Source: SCUN01 sp964343975 (lineage in GTDB: Bacteria; Acidobacteriota; Vicinamibacteria; Vicinamibacterales; SCN-69-37). From it: a stretch of 13,719 bases of DNA. The stretch is taken from the NCBI GenBank assembly GCA_964343975.1, contig CAYFLU010000087.1:1-13719 (forward strand), given 5' to 3'. A program made the position numbers and the translations under genes. The stretch's first letter is position 1, and every line of letters begins with the position of its first letter. The notes below the pieces were generated by a model. It was not told where the DNA came from, ran no database searches, and was given only the letters and a program-made list of their open reading frames with translations. Below are positions 1-8,057 of this stretch, piece by piece.

Positions 1-334
1 TGGTCGAGGTGCCGATGAGTTCAAGACTGCGGAACGTCGTGAGGGCGTCGCCGCCGGCGGCCGCCTTCCAGGCGGCCAGGAGTTCGCGACCGCGTGCCAC
101 GGCCGCGGCGGTCGGTGTCGGTGCCGCGGTCGCGCCGGCGGCGTCAGGAGCCGCAGAGGCGGTGCCACCGCCCGGCGCAGGGACCGCCGCCGGCGTGGTG
201 TTGGTGGCGGGGTTCGAGGCGGCCGGCGTCGCTGGCGCGGCGCTGCGGTGGCACGCGGTCAGCGCGGTGATCGCCAGCAGGGCGGCGATGAGGCGGTGGC
301 GCCGTGCGACCTCACGGGTAGAATGAACGATCAT
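1..334 (-). CDS. Putative lipoprotein, N-terminal part, truncated by window edge
   Basis: Read on the minus strand from ATG at 334-332, the frame stays open for 111 codons to the window edge, so the C-terminus is missing. Seen: a basic start (residues 7-14, several Arg), a hydrophobic stretch (15-27) and a lipobox Leu-Thr-Ala-Cys with Cys28, the hallmark of signal peptidase II cleavage. An Ala/Pro/Thr/Gly-rich linker (about 32-79) follows, then a more ordinary domain starting near Arg81 (RGRELLAAWKAAAGG). An AGGAGA ribosome site lies about 10 bases upstream of the ATG, inside the divergent gene. Inferred: an envelope lipoprotein with a flexible tether. The last 30 residues loosely recall the start of outer-membrane lipoprotein-sorting or peptidase-associated domains, but too little is present to name the family. 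Codon choice is strongly G/C at third positions, as in real genes here. Confidence 0.72.
   Translation of the reverse strand, partial: MIVHSTREVARRHRLIAALLAITALTACHRSAAPATPAASNPATNTTPAAVPAPGGGTASAAPDAAGATAAPTPTAAAVARGRELLAAWKAAAGGDALTTFRSLELIGTST
319..324 (+). promoter_or_regulatory. Possible -10 element (TAGAAT) for a leaderless PIN/TRAM transcript
   Basis: TAGAAT matches TATAAT at five of six bases and ends 8 bases before the ATG at 333. A start near 331-333 would give a leaderless or nearly leaderless mRNA. No clear Shine-Dalgarno sequence precedes the ATG and no good -35 box is visible, so this is only a candidate. Confidence 0.3.
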
Positions 335-1376
335 GCGCGGGTTTCTCCTCGTTCGCGGTCTCTTCGTGATCGCCGTCGTCTATGCGGCGGTGCTGATTCA
401 TCCGATCGACGCGGCGCTGTGGGTCAACGCGGCGCTCGGTTTGGCCGTCGCGATGCTCATCGCCTTTGCCGAAGCGCAATTGCACGAAGCCAAGGCGACC
501 CATGTGCTGGGCAGCCTGCTCGGATTCGGCACCGGTCTCTTCATTGCCAAAGCCATCGGCACCTCGTTGTTCTGGGCCAACAGCAGCGATCACAAGGTGC
601 AATTCTTCCACAGCCTCGTGATCATCGTGTTGCCCTACTTGGGGCTGGTCACCGGCGTGCGGATGGGCGAGTGGCTCGAACCCGCGAAGTTCGCGAGCTT
701 GTTCCGCGATGCGCGTCCGGCACGTCGCCATCGCATTCTCGATACGAGCGTGATCATCGACGGGCGCGTCGCGGAGATCGTCGAGTCGGGTTTCCTCGAT
801 GGCATGCTGGTCGTGCCGCAGTTTGTGCTGAAGGAACTGCAGTCGATCGCCGACTCGGCCGACTCGCTGAAGCGCAACCGTGGTCGGCGCGGCCTCGACA
901 TTCTCAACCGGATCCAGAAGATGGCGGGCGTCGAGGTCATGATCTCGGACCTCGACTTCCCGGCGGTGAAGGATGTCGATATGAAGTTGATCGAGTTGGC
1001 GCGATCGCTCGCGGGCAAGATCGTCACCAACGACTTCAACCTCAACAAAGTGGCGCAGTTGCGCGGGGTCGAGGTCCTGAACATCAATGAGCTCGCCAAT
1101 TCGTTGAAGCCCGTCGTGCTGCCGGGTGAAGTCATGCACGTGTTCGTGAGCAAGGAAGGCAAGGAGCCGAATCAGGGCGTGGCGTACCTCGATGACGGCA
1201 CGATGGTGGTGATCGACAATGCGCGCCGGCTCATCGGACGGAACCTCGACGTGACGGTGACGAGCGTGTTGCAGACCACGGCAGGGCGCATGATCTTCGG
1301 CAAGTACGTGGAGTCGGTGGCCACCGCCACAGAAACGCGGCCGTCGCCGGGCCCGCGGCCGGTCGCGCAGGCGTGA
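333..1376 (+). CDS. Membrane-anchored PIN/TRAM domain protein (YacL type)
   Basis: 347 residues. The N-terminal ~110 residues hold about four hydrophobic segments (roughly 4-22, 30-47, 58-78, 92-108). A PIN-type nuclease fold follows: LDTSVIIDGR with Asp137, Glu168 in VLKELQ, Asp216 and Asp234 in VTND supply the usual acidic metal site. Residues about 258-325 (VVLPGEVM to MIFGKYVE) fit a TRAM domain, an OB-like RNA-binding fold. This layout is that of Bacillus YacL. Known of the family: PIN domains are usually Mg-dependent RNases, but the substrate of YacL proteins is not settled. Start: a TGA lies in frame at 324-326, so ATG 333 is the first possible start; it has no clear ribosome site. Its last four bases overlap the start of the next gene (GTGA), which suggests translational coupling. 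All acidic residues are kept, so it should be active. Confidence 0.9.
   Translation: MRGFLLVRGLFVIAVVYAAVLIHPIDAALWVNAALGLAVAMLIAFAEAQLHEAKATHVLGSLLGFGTGLFIAKAIGTSLFWANSSDHKVQFFHSLVIIVLPYLGLVTGVRMGEWLEPAKFASLFRDARPARRHRILDTSVIIDGRVAEIVESGFLDGMLVVPQFVLKELQSIADSADSLKRNRGRRGLDILNRIQKMAGVEVMISDLDFPAVKDVDMKLIELARSLAGKIVTNDFNLNKVAQLRGVEVLNINELANSLKPVVLPGEVMHVFVSKEGKEPNQGVAYLDDGTMVVIDNARRLIGRNLDVTVTSVLQTTAGRMIFGKYVESVATATETRPSPGPRPVAQA
344..350 (-). promoter_or_regulatory. Ribosome binding site of the divergent lipoprotein gene
   Basis: Minus-strand sequence GAGGAGA, about 9-10 bases before the ATG at 334-332. It is the main evidence that the leftward frame is a real gene. It lies within codons 4-6 of the rightward PIN/TRAM gene, so the two 5' ends overlap. 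Confidence 0.55.
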
Positions 1377-2086
1377 AGATCCCGCCGTTCCACTGGTGGC
1401 GGACGGTCTTCTTCCTGATCCCCGCCATCGCGGTCTACACGATCGTGCTCGGCACGATCTCGCTGCTCTCGACGCTGATGGATCGTCGCGGCTATACCGC
1501 ACATCGGTGTGCGCGGGCCTGGGCGTGGCTGATCCTGCGAACCACCGGTGTGCGCGTGACGGTGCGCGGCGCCGTGCCCGCCACGGGCACGAGCTACGTG
1601 TTTGCGTCGAACCATCAGAGCATCTACGACATCCCGGTGATCTTCGACACGCTGCCGAATCAGTTGCGGATCATCGCGAAGGCGTCGCTCGGCAACTTCC
1701 CGTTTCTCGGATGGCACTTGCGGCTGGCGGGACACCTCCTCGTCGACCGCGACAATCCCGGCGCGGCGATCTTCAAGAAGATGCAGCGCATGATCGGGCA
1801 GGGCGCGTCGCTGATCATTTTCCCTGAGGGCACACGCAGCCGTGACGGCCGTGTGGCGCGCTTCAAGGGGGGCGTCTTCCTGCTCGCGATCGAGAGCCAG
1901 CTGCCGGTGGTGCCGGTCAGCGTCGCGGGCACGCGCCATGTGATGTTGAAGGGGCGGCTCATGACCTGTCCCGGCGATGTCACGATCACCGTCCATGAAC
2001 CGATCTCGACCATCGGGATGACGCGCGAAGACGCGCGGGCCCTCGCCGCGCGGGTACAGGCGGTCGTCTCAGAGGCGGCGTCGTGA
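1373..2086 (+). CDS. plsC: 1-acyl-sn-glycerol-3-phosphate acyltransferase family (PlsC-like)
   Basis: 237 residues, GTG start inside the GTGA overlap with the PIN/TRAM gene. An N-terminal hydrophobic segment (about 11-35) should anchor it in the inner membrane. The acyltransferase blocks are in order: NHQSIYD (80-86, the NHxxxxD catalytic motif), a GHLLVDR stretch (120-126), FPEGTRS (150-156, glycerol-phosphate binding) and VPVSVAGT (180-187). Family role: transfer of an acyl chain to the 2-position of lysophosphatidic acid, giving phosphatidic acid for phospholipid synthesis; some relatives use other lyso-acceptors. Length is normal for PlsC. It ends in another GTGA overlap with the next gene. 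This gene and its downstream neighbour are extra relative to the Bacillus yacL-ispD order. Confidence 0.9.
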   Translation: MKIPPFHWWRTVFFLIPAIAVYTIVLGTISLLSTLMDRRGYTAHRCARAWAWLILRTTGVRVTVRGAVPATGTSYVFASNHQSIYDIPVIFDTLPNQLRIIAKASLGNFPFLGWHLRLAGHLLVDRDNPGAAIFKKMQRMIGQGASLIIFPEGTRSRDGRVARFKGGVFLLAIESQLPVVPVSVAGTRHVMLKGRLMTCPGDVTITVHEPISTIGMTREDARALAARVQAVVSEAAS

Positions 2087-2715
2087 GCGAGGCGCTGATC
2101 GTCGCCGTCGATCCGGACGTCGCCGGCATCGTGAGGCCCGTGTCGTGGGTGGCGGGTGGCGTGCACGTGATCGACGCGCACGAGCCTCTGCATCGCGCCA
2201 TCGCGGCGGCGTGCGACACGATGCGGATGCGGGCCGAGCCGCCGTCGACGCTGTCGGATACGCGGTCGATGTACAAGCGACTCGGGATCGATCCGACGAA
2301 GACGCGACCGTCATCCGAAGCCCTGTGGCGTCGGATTCGTCGTGGGGATCCGTTTCCCCGGGTCAACAGCCTGGTCGACATCATCAACTGGACGTCGCTC
2401 GAGACGCAGTTGTCGTTCGGTCTCTACGATGCAGACCGGATTCGGGGCGCGGTGGTGCTGCGTCGTGGCCGCGAGGACGAGGCCTACGCCGGCATACGCA
2501 AAGACACGGTGCACGTGGCCGGTCGTTTGGCGCTGGTGGATGACGAGGGGCCGTTTGGCAATCCGACCTCCGACTCGGCGCGGACGATGGTCACGTCGAC
2601 CGCGACGCGCGTGCTCGTCGTGATCTACGCACCGGCCGGGTTGGCGGCCGGTGTGGCGGATCGCGCGCGTCGGCTCACGACCGAGCGCCTGAACGAATTC
2701 GGAACGCTACAATAG
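2083..2715 (+). CDS. Solo B3/4-domain protein (related to the PheRS beta-chain editing module)
   Basis: 210 residues, GTG start in a GTGA overlap with plsC. No signal peptide or membrane segment, so cytoplasmic. It matches my memory of the free-standing B3/4 family (COG3382 type), resembling the B3/B4 module of phenylalanyl-tRNA synthetase beta chain, which hydrolyses Tyr mis-attached to tRNA-Phe. Family-like features: SEALWRRI (78-85), FPRVNSLVDIINW (91-103) and GPFGNPTSDSART (157-169, with conserved Gly, Asp and Ser). Known: solo members are mostly uncharacterised; RNA binding or trans-editing is commonly guessed from the fold. Context: it sits in one operon with ispDF and gltX and four bases before ispDF, so a link to aminoacyl-tRNA quality control is attractive but inferred. 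The family call is fairly firm; the function is open. Confidence 0.75.
   Translation: MSEALIVAVDPDVAGIVRPVSWVAGGVHVIDAHEPLHRAIAAACDTMRMRAEPPSTLSDTRSMYKRLGIDPTKTRPSSEALWRRIRRGDPFPRVNSLVDIINWTSLETQLSFGLYDADRIRGAVVLRRGREDEAYAGIRKDTVHVAGRLALVDDEGPFGNPTSDSARTMVTSTATRVLVVIYAPAGLAAGVADRARRLTTERLNEFGTLQ
2708..2713 (+). promoter_or_regulatory. Possible internal -10 element (TACAAT) before ispDF
   Basis: TACAAT overlaps the stop codon of the B3/4 gene and ends 6 bases before the ispDF ATG at 2720. That is the spacing expected if transcription began at the ATG. No -35 match is visible. AGAGGG touches the ATG directly, too close for a normal ribosome site. Confidence 0.25.
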
Positions 2716-2719
2716 AGGG

Positions 2720-3877
2720 ATGCGCGCCGCCGCGGTCATCGTCGCAGGAGGGCAAGGCACCCGAATGGGGCCGGGCCAGCCGAAGCAATTGCGGACGTTG
2801 GGCGACCGCAGTGTGTTGCAGCACAGCGTGGCGGCCTTTGACCGGCATCCGATGGTCGGCGCGCTGATCGTGGTGTTGCCCGAGGCACTTGTGGCGGACG
2901 GACCGGTTCTCGTGGGCGCGACCGAGACACCGTGCGTTGTCGTGGCGGGTGGCGCGCGGCGTCAGGATTCAACGCGCCACGGCGTCGAGGCCGCGGGCAC
3001 GTCGTGGGATGTGGTGCTCGTGCACGACGCGGCGCGTCCGTTTGTGACGGCCGAGGTGATTGACCGCGTTCTGGTGGCTGCGGCGGAGGTGGGCGCGGCA
3101 GTGCCGGCGCTGCCGAGCCGCGACACGGTGAAGCGGCGTGATGCCGTACACGGCACGGTCCGGGAGACGATCCCGCGCGCCGAGATCTGGTTGGCGCAGA
3201 CGCCGCAGGCGATTCGCCGGGACGTCTGGAACGCGATCGGTCCGCTCGGTGCGGGCCCACGCGAAGCGACCGATGAAGCGATGCTGGCCGAGTGGGCAGG
3301 TGTGCCGGTGCAGGTGGTTGAAGGAGATGAGCGGAACGTGAAGATCACGACGCCGGAAGATTTGGTGCGCGCACGCGCGCAGGCCGACGGTGCACCGCGC
3401 GTGGGCACGGGCTACGACCTGCATCGTCTTGTTGAGGGGCGCACGCTCGTGCTCGCGGGCGTGGTGATTCCGTTTGACAAGGGGCCGCTCGGCCATTCGG
3501 ACGGCGACGTGTTGTGCCACTCGCTCACTGACGCCATTCTGGGGGCCGCGGTGGCCGGGGATATCGGGCGTCACTTCTCCAACACGGATCCGCGGTGGAA
3601 GGACGCCCCGGGCCTCGATCTACTCGGCCGCGCCGTGCAGATCGTCAAGGACGCGGGATTCGTGCCGGCCAGCGCCGACATCACGATTGTGTTGGAGCGA
3701 CCGAAGTTGGCGCTGGTGATCGACCAACTGCGCGCCAATGTGGCCGCGGTGCTTGACGTGCCGGTCTCGGCGGTGAGCATCAAGGGCAAGACCAACGAAG
3801 GGGTCGATGCTGTGGGACGTGGTGAGGCGATTGCCGCGCATGCCGTGGCCGTGTTGGTCGGGGCTGGTGGACGATGA
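2720..3877 (+). CDS. ispDF: Bifunctional IspD-IspF (MEP pathway)
   Basis: 385 residues fusing two non-consecutive steps of the non-mevalonate isoprenoid route. Residues 1-~222 are IspD, 2-C-methyl-D-erythritol 4-phosphate cytidylyltransferase, with the nucleotide loop VAGGQGTRMG (8-17), PKQ (21-23), VHDAARPF (101-108) and Lys208 in NVKIT. Residues ~226-385 are IspF, which forms the cyclic diphosphate: GYDLHRL gives zinc ligands Asp233 and His235, His267 is the third, GHSDGDV is at 258-264 and KGKTNEG at 355-361. The 34-residue spacing from Asp233 to His267 equals that of E. coli Asp8-His42. The linker is very short. Both halves keep their active-site residues. The gene overlaps gltX by ATGA. 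Such fusions are known in several phyla; in Bacillus the genes are separate but adjacent at the same position. Confidence 0.95.
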   Translation: MRAAAVIVAGGQGTRMGPGQPKQLRTLGDRSVLQHSVAAFDRHPMVGALIVVLPEALVADGPVLVGATETPCVVVAGGARRQDSTRHGVEAAGTSWDVVLVHDAARPFVTAEVIDRVLVAAAEVGAAVPALPSRDTVKRRDAVHGTVRETIPRAEIWLAQTPQAIRRDVWNAIGPLGAGPREATDEAMLAEWAGVPVQVVEGDERNVKITTPEDLVRARAQADGAPRVGTGYDLHRLVEGRTLVLAGVVIPFDKGPLGHSDGDVLCHSLTDAILGAAVAGDIGRHFSNTDPRWKDAPGLDLLGRAVQIVKDAGFVPASADITIVLERPKLALVIDQLRANVAAVLDVPVSAVSIKGKTNEGVDAVGRGEAIAAHAVAVLVGAGGR

Positions 3878-5364
3878 CGACACAGCGAGTGCGGTTTGCG
3901 CCAAGCCCGACGGGCCACCTGCATGTCGGCAACGCGCGCACGGCGCTGTTCAATTGGTTGCTCGCGCGTGGGCAGGGCGGCACCTTCATCTTGAGGATCG
4001 AAGACACCGATGCCGAGCGGTCGACGGCCGCGTCAGAGGCGTCCATCCTTGAAGATCTTCGTTGGCTCGGTCTCGACTGGGACGAGGGGCCCGATGCCGG
4101 TGGCGCGTACGGTCCCTATCGACAGTCTGAACGTCTCGAGCTGTATCGGTCCTACGCGGAAGATCTGCTGACGCGCGGTCGGGCATATCGCTGTTTCTGC
4201 ACACCGGAACAGCTGGAGCAGGAACGGCAGGCGGCGCTGGCGGCCAGTCAGCCGCCGAAGTACAGCGGCCGCTGTCGCGCGTTGCCAGCCGAGGAGGTGG
4301 CGCGTCGTCTGGCGGCGGGCGAGGCGGCGGCGATTCGGTTTGCGGTGCCGGTCGATCGCGACGTCACGTTCTCGGACATCGTCCGCGGTGAGGTCACGTT
4401 CAATACCGCCGTGATTGGCGATCCGGTGATCGTGCGCTCCGACGGCCGTCCGGCCTACAACTTCGCGGTGATCATCGATGACGCGTTGATGAAAGTGACG
4501 TGCGTCATCCGCGGCGAAGATCACATCTCGAACACGCCGCGACAGGTGCTGTTGTACGAGGCGTTCGGCTTTCCGCCGCCGTCGTTCGCGCATCTTTCGC
4601 TGGTCATGGGGCCGGACCATGCGCCGCTGTCGAAGCGGCATGGCGCGACCAGTGTGTCGGAGTTCCGCGAGAAGGGCATTCTGCCGGAGGCGCTCGTGAA
4701 CTACCTCGCCCTGCTCGGGTGGTCACCGGGTGAGGGCGAAGAGTTGCTCCCGGCCACCGAGTTGGCACGTCGGTTCGATCTGGGCAAGGTGAGTCACAGC
4801 GCGGCCGTGTTCGACACGGACAAGCTGGCGTGGATGAATCGCCACTACTTGAAGGCGGCCGAGCCGTCGCGTGTGGCGGCGCTGGCCATGCCATCGTTTG
4901 TGCGGGCCGGCGTCTGCACGGCGGATACGCCGGCGGCGCGTGCGTTCGTCGAGTCGGTGCTGCCGATGGCACTCGGCTCGGTGGATCGGGTCGACGAAGT
5001 GGTGGAGCGGGTGGGCGCGCTCTTCCAGTGGGACGAGGCCCAGGCGATGGCGGAACTGGCCGCGGAAGCGGATGGCGCCAAGATCGCGGTGGCCTTGGCG
5101 GAGGTGTTGGCGGATGCCGGGACGCTTACGCGCGAGTCCTTCCGCGCCGCCGCTGGGCGCGTGAAAGATCTCACGGGCTGCAAGGGCAAAGCGTTGTTTC
5201 ATCCCATTCGCGTGATTCTGACCGGCCAGGCGTCGGGGCCTGAGCTGGATCTGGCGTTGCCGGCGATTGATCGGGCGGCAACGCTGCCGGTCGACGCTGG
5301 CGTGATCGCCGTGGTGCCGTGCGCGGAGCGCGCTCGGCGGGTGGCGTCGAAGGTGCGAGGCTGA
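3874..5364 (+). CDS. gltX: Glutamyl-tRNA synthetase
   Basis: 496 residues, class I synthetase charging tRNA-Glu (possibly also tRNA-Gln, which cannot be judged here). Visible: the HIGH-type motif SPTGHLHVGNA (11-21) in the Rossmann fold, a zinc-site pattern Cys107-x-Cys109 with Tyr130 and Cys134 (CFC...YSGRC) matching the E. coli enzyme, RGEDHISNTPRQ (213-224), and the KMSKS-equivalent PLSKRHG (251-257). Residues ~330-496 form the helical anticodon-binding part. Length is typical (470-500). Start: ATG in the ATGA overlap with ispDF, which points to coupled translation. The same ispD-ispF-gltX order occurs in Bacillus. The 3' neighbour rlmB begins two bases after the stop codon's first bases, with no room for a separate promoter. 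Confidence 0.96.
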   Translation: MTTQRVRFAPSPTGHLHVGNARTALFNWLLARGQGGTFILRIEDTDAERSTAASEASILEDLRWLGLDWDEGPDAGGAYGPYRQSERLELYRSYAEDLLTRGRAYRCFCTPEQLEQERQAALAASQPPKYSGRCRALPAEEVARRLAAGEAAAIRFAVPVDRDVTFSDIVRGEVTFNTAVIGDPVIVRSDGRPAYNFAVIIDDALMKVTCVIRGEDHISNTPRQVLLYEAFGFPPPSFAHLSLVMGPDHAPLSKRHGATSVSEFREKGILPEALVNYLALLGWSPGEGEELLPATELARRFDLGKVSHSAAVFDTDKLAWMNRHYLKAAEPSRVAALAMPSFVRAGVCTADTPAARAFVESVLPMALGSVDRVDEVVERVGALFQWDEAQAMAELAAEADGAKIAVALAEVLADAGTLTRESFRAAAGRVKDLTGCKGKALFHPIRVILTGQASGPELDLALPAIDRAATLPVDAGVIAVVPCAERARRVASKVRG

Positions 5365-5365
5365 C

Positions 5366-6094
5366 ATGGCAATCATCTATGGCGTCAACGCGGTCAACGA
5401 GGCGCTGAAGGCGCGCAAAGTGGCGCGGCTCATTCACGCGCGTGGCGCGGGCGCGCGGATCGACGCGCTGATTGCGCGGGCCAAGGACTTGCGCATCCCC
5501 GTCGAGACCGCCGATCCGATGTTGCTCGACAAACTGTCGCGCGGCGGGGTGCATCAGGGCGTGGCGGCGGAGCTGCAGCAGCTGGCCGCCTACACGCTCG
5601 AAGAGGTGATCGCGTCGGCTGACGGTCCGCCGCTGCTCGTCATTCTGGACGGGATCGAGGATCCGCAGAACGTGGGCGCGATCTTGCGGACGGCGAACGC
5701 GGCCGGTGTGCATGGCGTGGTTCGGCAGGCGCGGCATGCCGCGCGGTTGGATGGTGCGGTCGCGAAGGCGAGTGCCGGCGCGGTGAATCACGTGCAGATT
5801 GCGACCGTGGTGAACATTGCGCGCACGATCGAGGAGTTGAAAGAGCAGAACATCTGGACGATCGGCTTGGATGGCTCGGGCGAGGCGACGTATGATGAAG
5901 TGGATTACACGCTGCCAACGGCCTTCGTCATGGGGGCTGAGGGCGATGGACTGCGGCGCCTGGTCCGCGAGACGTGTGATCGGGTGGTCCGGATACCGAT
6001 GTTGGGTGAGGTCGAGAGTCTGAACGTGTCGGTGGCGGCCGGAATTGCCCTGTTCGAGGCTGTTCGCCAGCGCCGGGCGGCGAAAATTCTTTAG
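5366..6094 (+). CDS. rlmB: 23S rRNA 2'-O-methyltransferase, SpoU/TrmH family (RlmB-like)
   Basis: 242 residues. An N-terminal substrate-binding domain (1-~78, opening IIYGVNAVNEAL, typical of RlmB) precedes the knotted SPOUT catalytic domain. Motif 1 is DPQNVGAILRTANAAG (99-114, with Asn102 and Arg108), motif 2 FVMGAEGDGLRRL (187-199), motif 3 RIPMLGEVESLNVSVAAGIAL (209-229), the knot that binds S-adenosylmethionine. Family role: 2'-O-methylation of a guanosine in the 23S rRNA peptidyl-transferase region (G2251 in E. coli). A GAGG sequence 8 bases upstream supports ATG 5366, one base after the gltX stop. It closes the upstream operon; no intrinsic terminator is visible after it. Other TrmH relatives modify tRNA, but the N-terminal domain favours the rRNA group. 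Confidence 0.92.
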   Translation: MAIIYGVNAVNEALKARKVARLIHARGAGARIDALIARAKDLRIPVETADPMLLDKLSRGGVHQGVAAELQQLAAYTLEEVIASADGPPLLVILDGIEDPQNVGAILRTANAAGVHGVVRQARHAARLDGAVAKASAGAVNHVQIATVVNIARTIEELKEQNIWTIGLDGSGEATYDEVDYTLPTAFVMGAEGDGLRRLVRETCDRVVRIPMLGEVESLNVSVAAGIALFEAVRQRRAAKIL

Positions 6095-6102
6095 AGTTGA
6101 TG

Positions 6103-6132
6103 TTGCCTCGTTGGCACGAACCCTGCTAAAAT
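6103..6132 (+). promoter_or_regulatory. Sigma70-like promoter of the tRNA-tuf operon
   Basis: TTGCCT (6103-6108), an 18-base spacer, and TAAAAT (6127-6132) preceded by TG one base before (TGC, an extended -10). Transcription would start near 6139-6140, about 7 bases before the first tRNA. The region is AT-rich compared with its surroundings and lies between rlmB and tRNA-Thr, where a stable-RNA promoter is expected. Confidence 0.7.
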
Positions 6133-6146
6133 CTCCATTTTGTCTG

Positions 6147-6223
6147 GCTGACGTAGCTCAGCCCGGTAGAGCAGCTGATTTGTAATCAGCCGGTCGGGGG
6201 TTCAAATCCCTTCGTCAGCTCCA
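6147..6223 (+). tRNA. tRNA-Thr (anticodon UGU)
   Basis: Acceptor arms GCTGACG and CGTCAGC pair fully. The anticodon stem GCTGA/TCAGC encloses TTTGTAA, anticodon TGT at 6181-6183. The T arm carries GTTCAAATC; CCA is encoded at 6221-6223. It reads ACA codons. First gene after the promoter. Confidence 0.96.
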
Positions 6224-6230
6224 CCTTGAA

Positions 6231-6247
6231 CCGGGCCGATGGCCCGG
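6231..6247 (+). other. Perfect GC hairpin in the tRNA-Thr/tRNA-Tyr spacer
   Basis: CCGGGCC and GGCCCGG form 7 pairs around a GAT loop, starting 8 bases after the tRNA-Thr CCA. There is no T-run after it, so it is unlikely to be a terminator. It may guide processing of the tRNA precursor; this is inferred from position only. Confidence 0.4.
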
Positions 6248-6337
6248 GTCGGTGTTCGGGGAATGTCGCGGTAAGTGATTGATAGTGAGGTAGTTGGATC
6301 GGCCCGGCGGGCCAGCAGACAGACGACAGCAGAATTT

Positions 6338-6424
6338 GGCGAGGTAGCGAAGCGGTCAAACGCAGCAGACTGTAAATCTGTCGCCCTAGCGGCTTCGAAG
6401 GTTCGAATCCTTCCCTCGCCACCA
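6338..6424 (+). tRNA. tRNA-Tyr (anticodon GUA)
   Basis: Acceptor GGCGAGG pairs with CCTCGCC; discriminator A and encoded CCA end at 6424. The anticodon loop CTGTAAA gives GTA at 6372-6374. The 87-base length and long variable arm (about 6381-6396) are typical of bacterial tRNA-Tyr. Confidence 0.96.
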
Positions 6425-6472
6425 GTAAGGCCGTCGCGGGGGTGAACGTTCGCTCCTGCGGCATGAACGTGA

Positions 6473-6547
6473 GCGGGAGTAACTCAGTGGTAGAGTCACA
6501 GCCTTCCAAGCTGTTGGTCGCGGGTTCGATCCCCGTCTCCCGCTCCA
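6473..6547 (+). tRNA. tRNA-Gly (anticodon UCC)
   Basis: Acceptor GCGGGAG pairs with CTCCCGC. Anticodon stem ACAGC/GCTGT encloses CTTCCAA, anticodon TCC at 6505-6507. T-arm GGTTCGATCC is present and CCA is encoded at 6545-6547. Confidence 0.96.
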
Positions 6548-6601
6548 CTGAGTGCAACGGGTAAGGCCGCGTGTGGTGTGAGCCGCGCGCGGGGGTGTGA
6601 C

Positions 6602-6677
6602 GCCGATGTAGCTCAGTAGGCAGAGCGCGTCCTTGGTAAGGACGAGGTCTCCGGTTCGAATCCGGACATCGGCTCCA
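6602..6677 (+). tRNA. tRNA-Thr (anticodon GGU)
   Basis: Acceptor GCCGATG pairs with CATCGGC. Anticodon stem CGTCC/GGACG encloses TTGGTAA, anticodon GGT at 6635-6637. CCA is encoded at 6675-6677. It reads ACC/ACU and sits directly before tuf, as thrT does in E. coli. Confidence 0.96.
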
Positions 6678-6757
6678 GTTAGACCGCCGGAAGACACGGC
6701 GATGGTTCGGCACATTAGAAACACGGGTAAGACAACTCACTACGGAGACGACGAGCA

Positions 6758-7957
<1,200 letters not shown>

Positions 7958-7982
7958 CACGCACGGCAACGGTTGCGCGGTG

Positions 7983-8036
7983 GCGAGCGCGCGATGGACG
8001 ACCATCGCGCGTTCGCTGTCGTGTCTTCGCCATTTT
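7983..8036 (+). terminator. Strong hairpin after tuf, probable terminator or processing site
   Basis: A 15-pair stem (7983-7997 with 8002-8016, one G-T pair) closes a four-base ACGA loop. Downstream sequence is T-rich but interrupted (TGTCGTGTCTTCGCC) and then has TTTTT at 8032-8036, not directly after the stem. It fits a weak terminator or an RNase site separating tuf from rpmG. Confidence 0.5.
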
Positions 8037-8057
8037 TGAGTAGAACAGGATCAGGTA

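Noticed and set aside
9..326. 105-residue + strand frame at the left edge
   Set aside because: Ala/Gly/Val low-complexity reading opposite the lipoprotein gene, which has a signal peptide, lipobox and ribosome site.
333..1376. PIN-domain gene as a toxin of a toxin-antitoxin pair
   Set aside because: It has membrane segments and a TRAM domain like the housekeeping YacL family, and no small antitoxin gene is beside it.
6111..6116. TTGGCA as -35 box for the tRNA promoter
   Set aside because: Only 10 bases from the TAAAAT box; TTGCCT at 6103-6108 gives an 18-base spacer instead.
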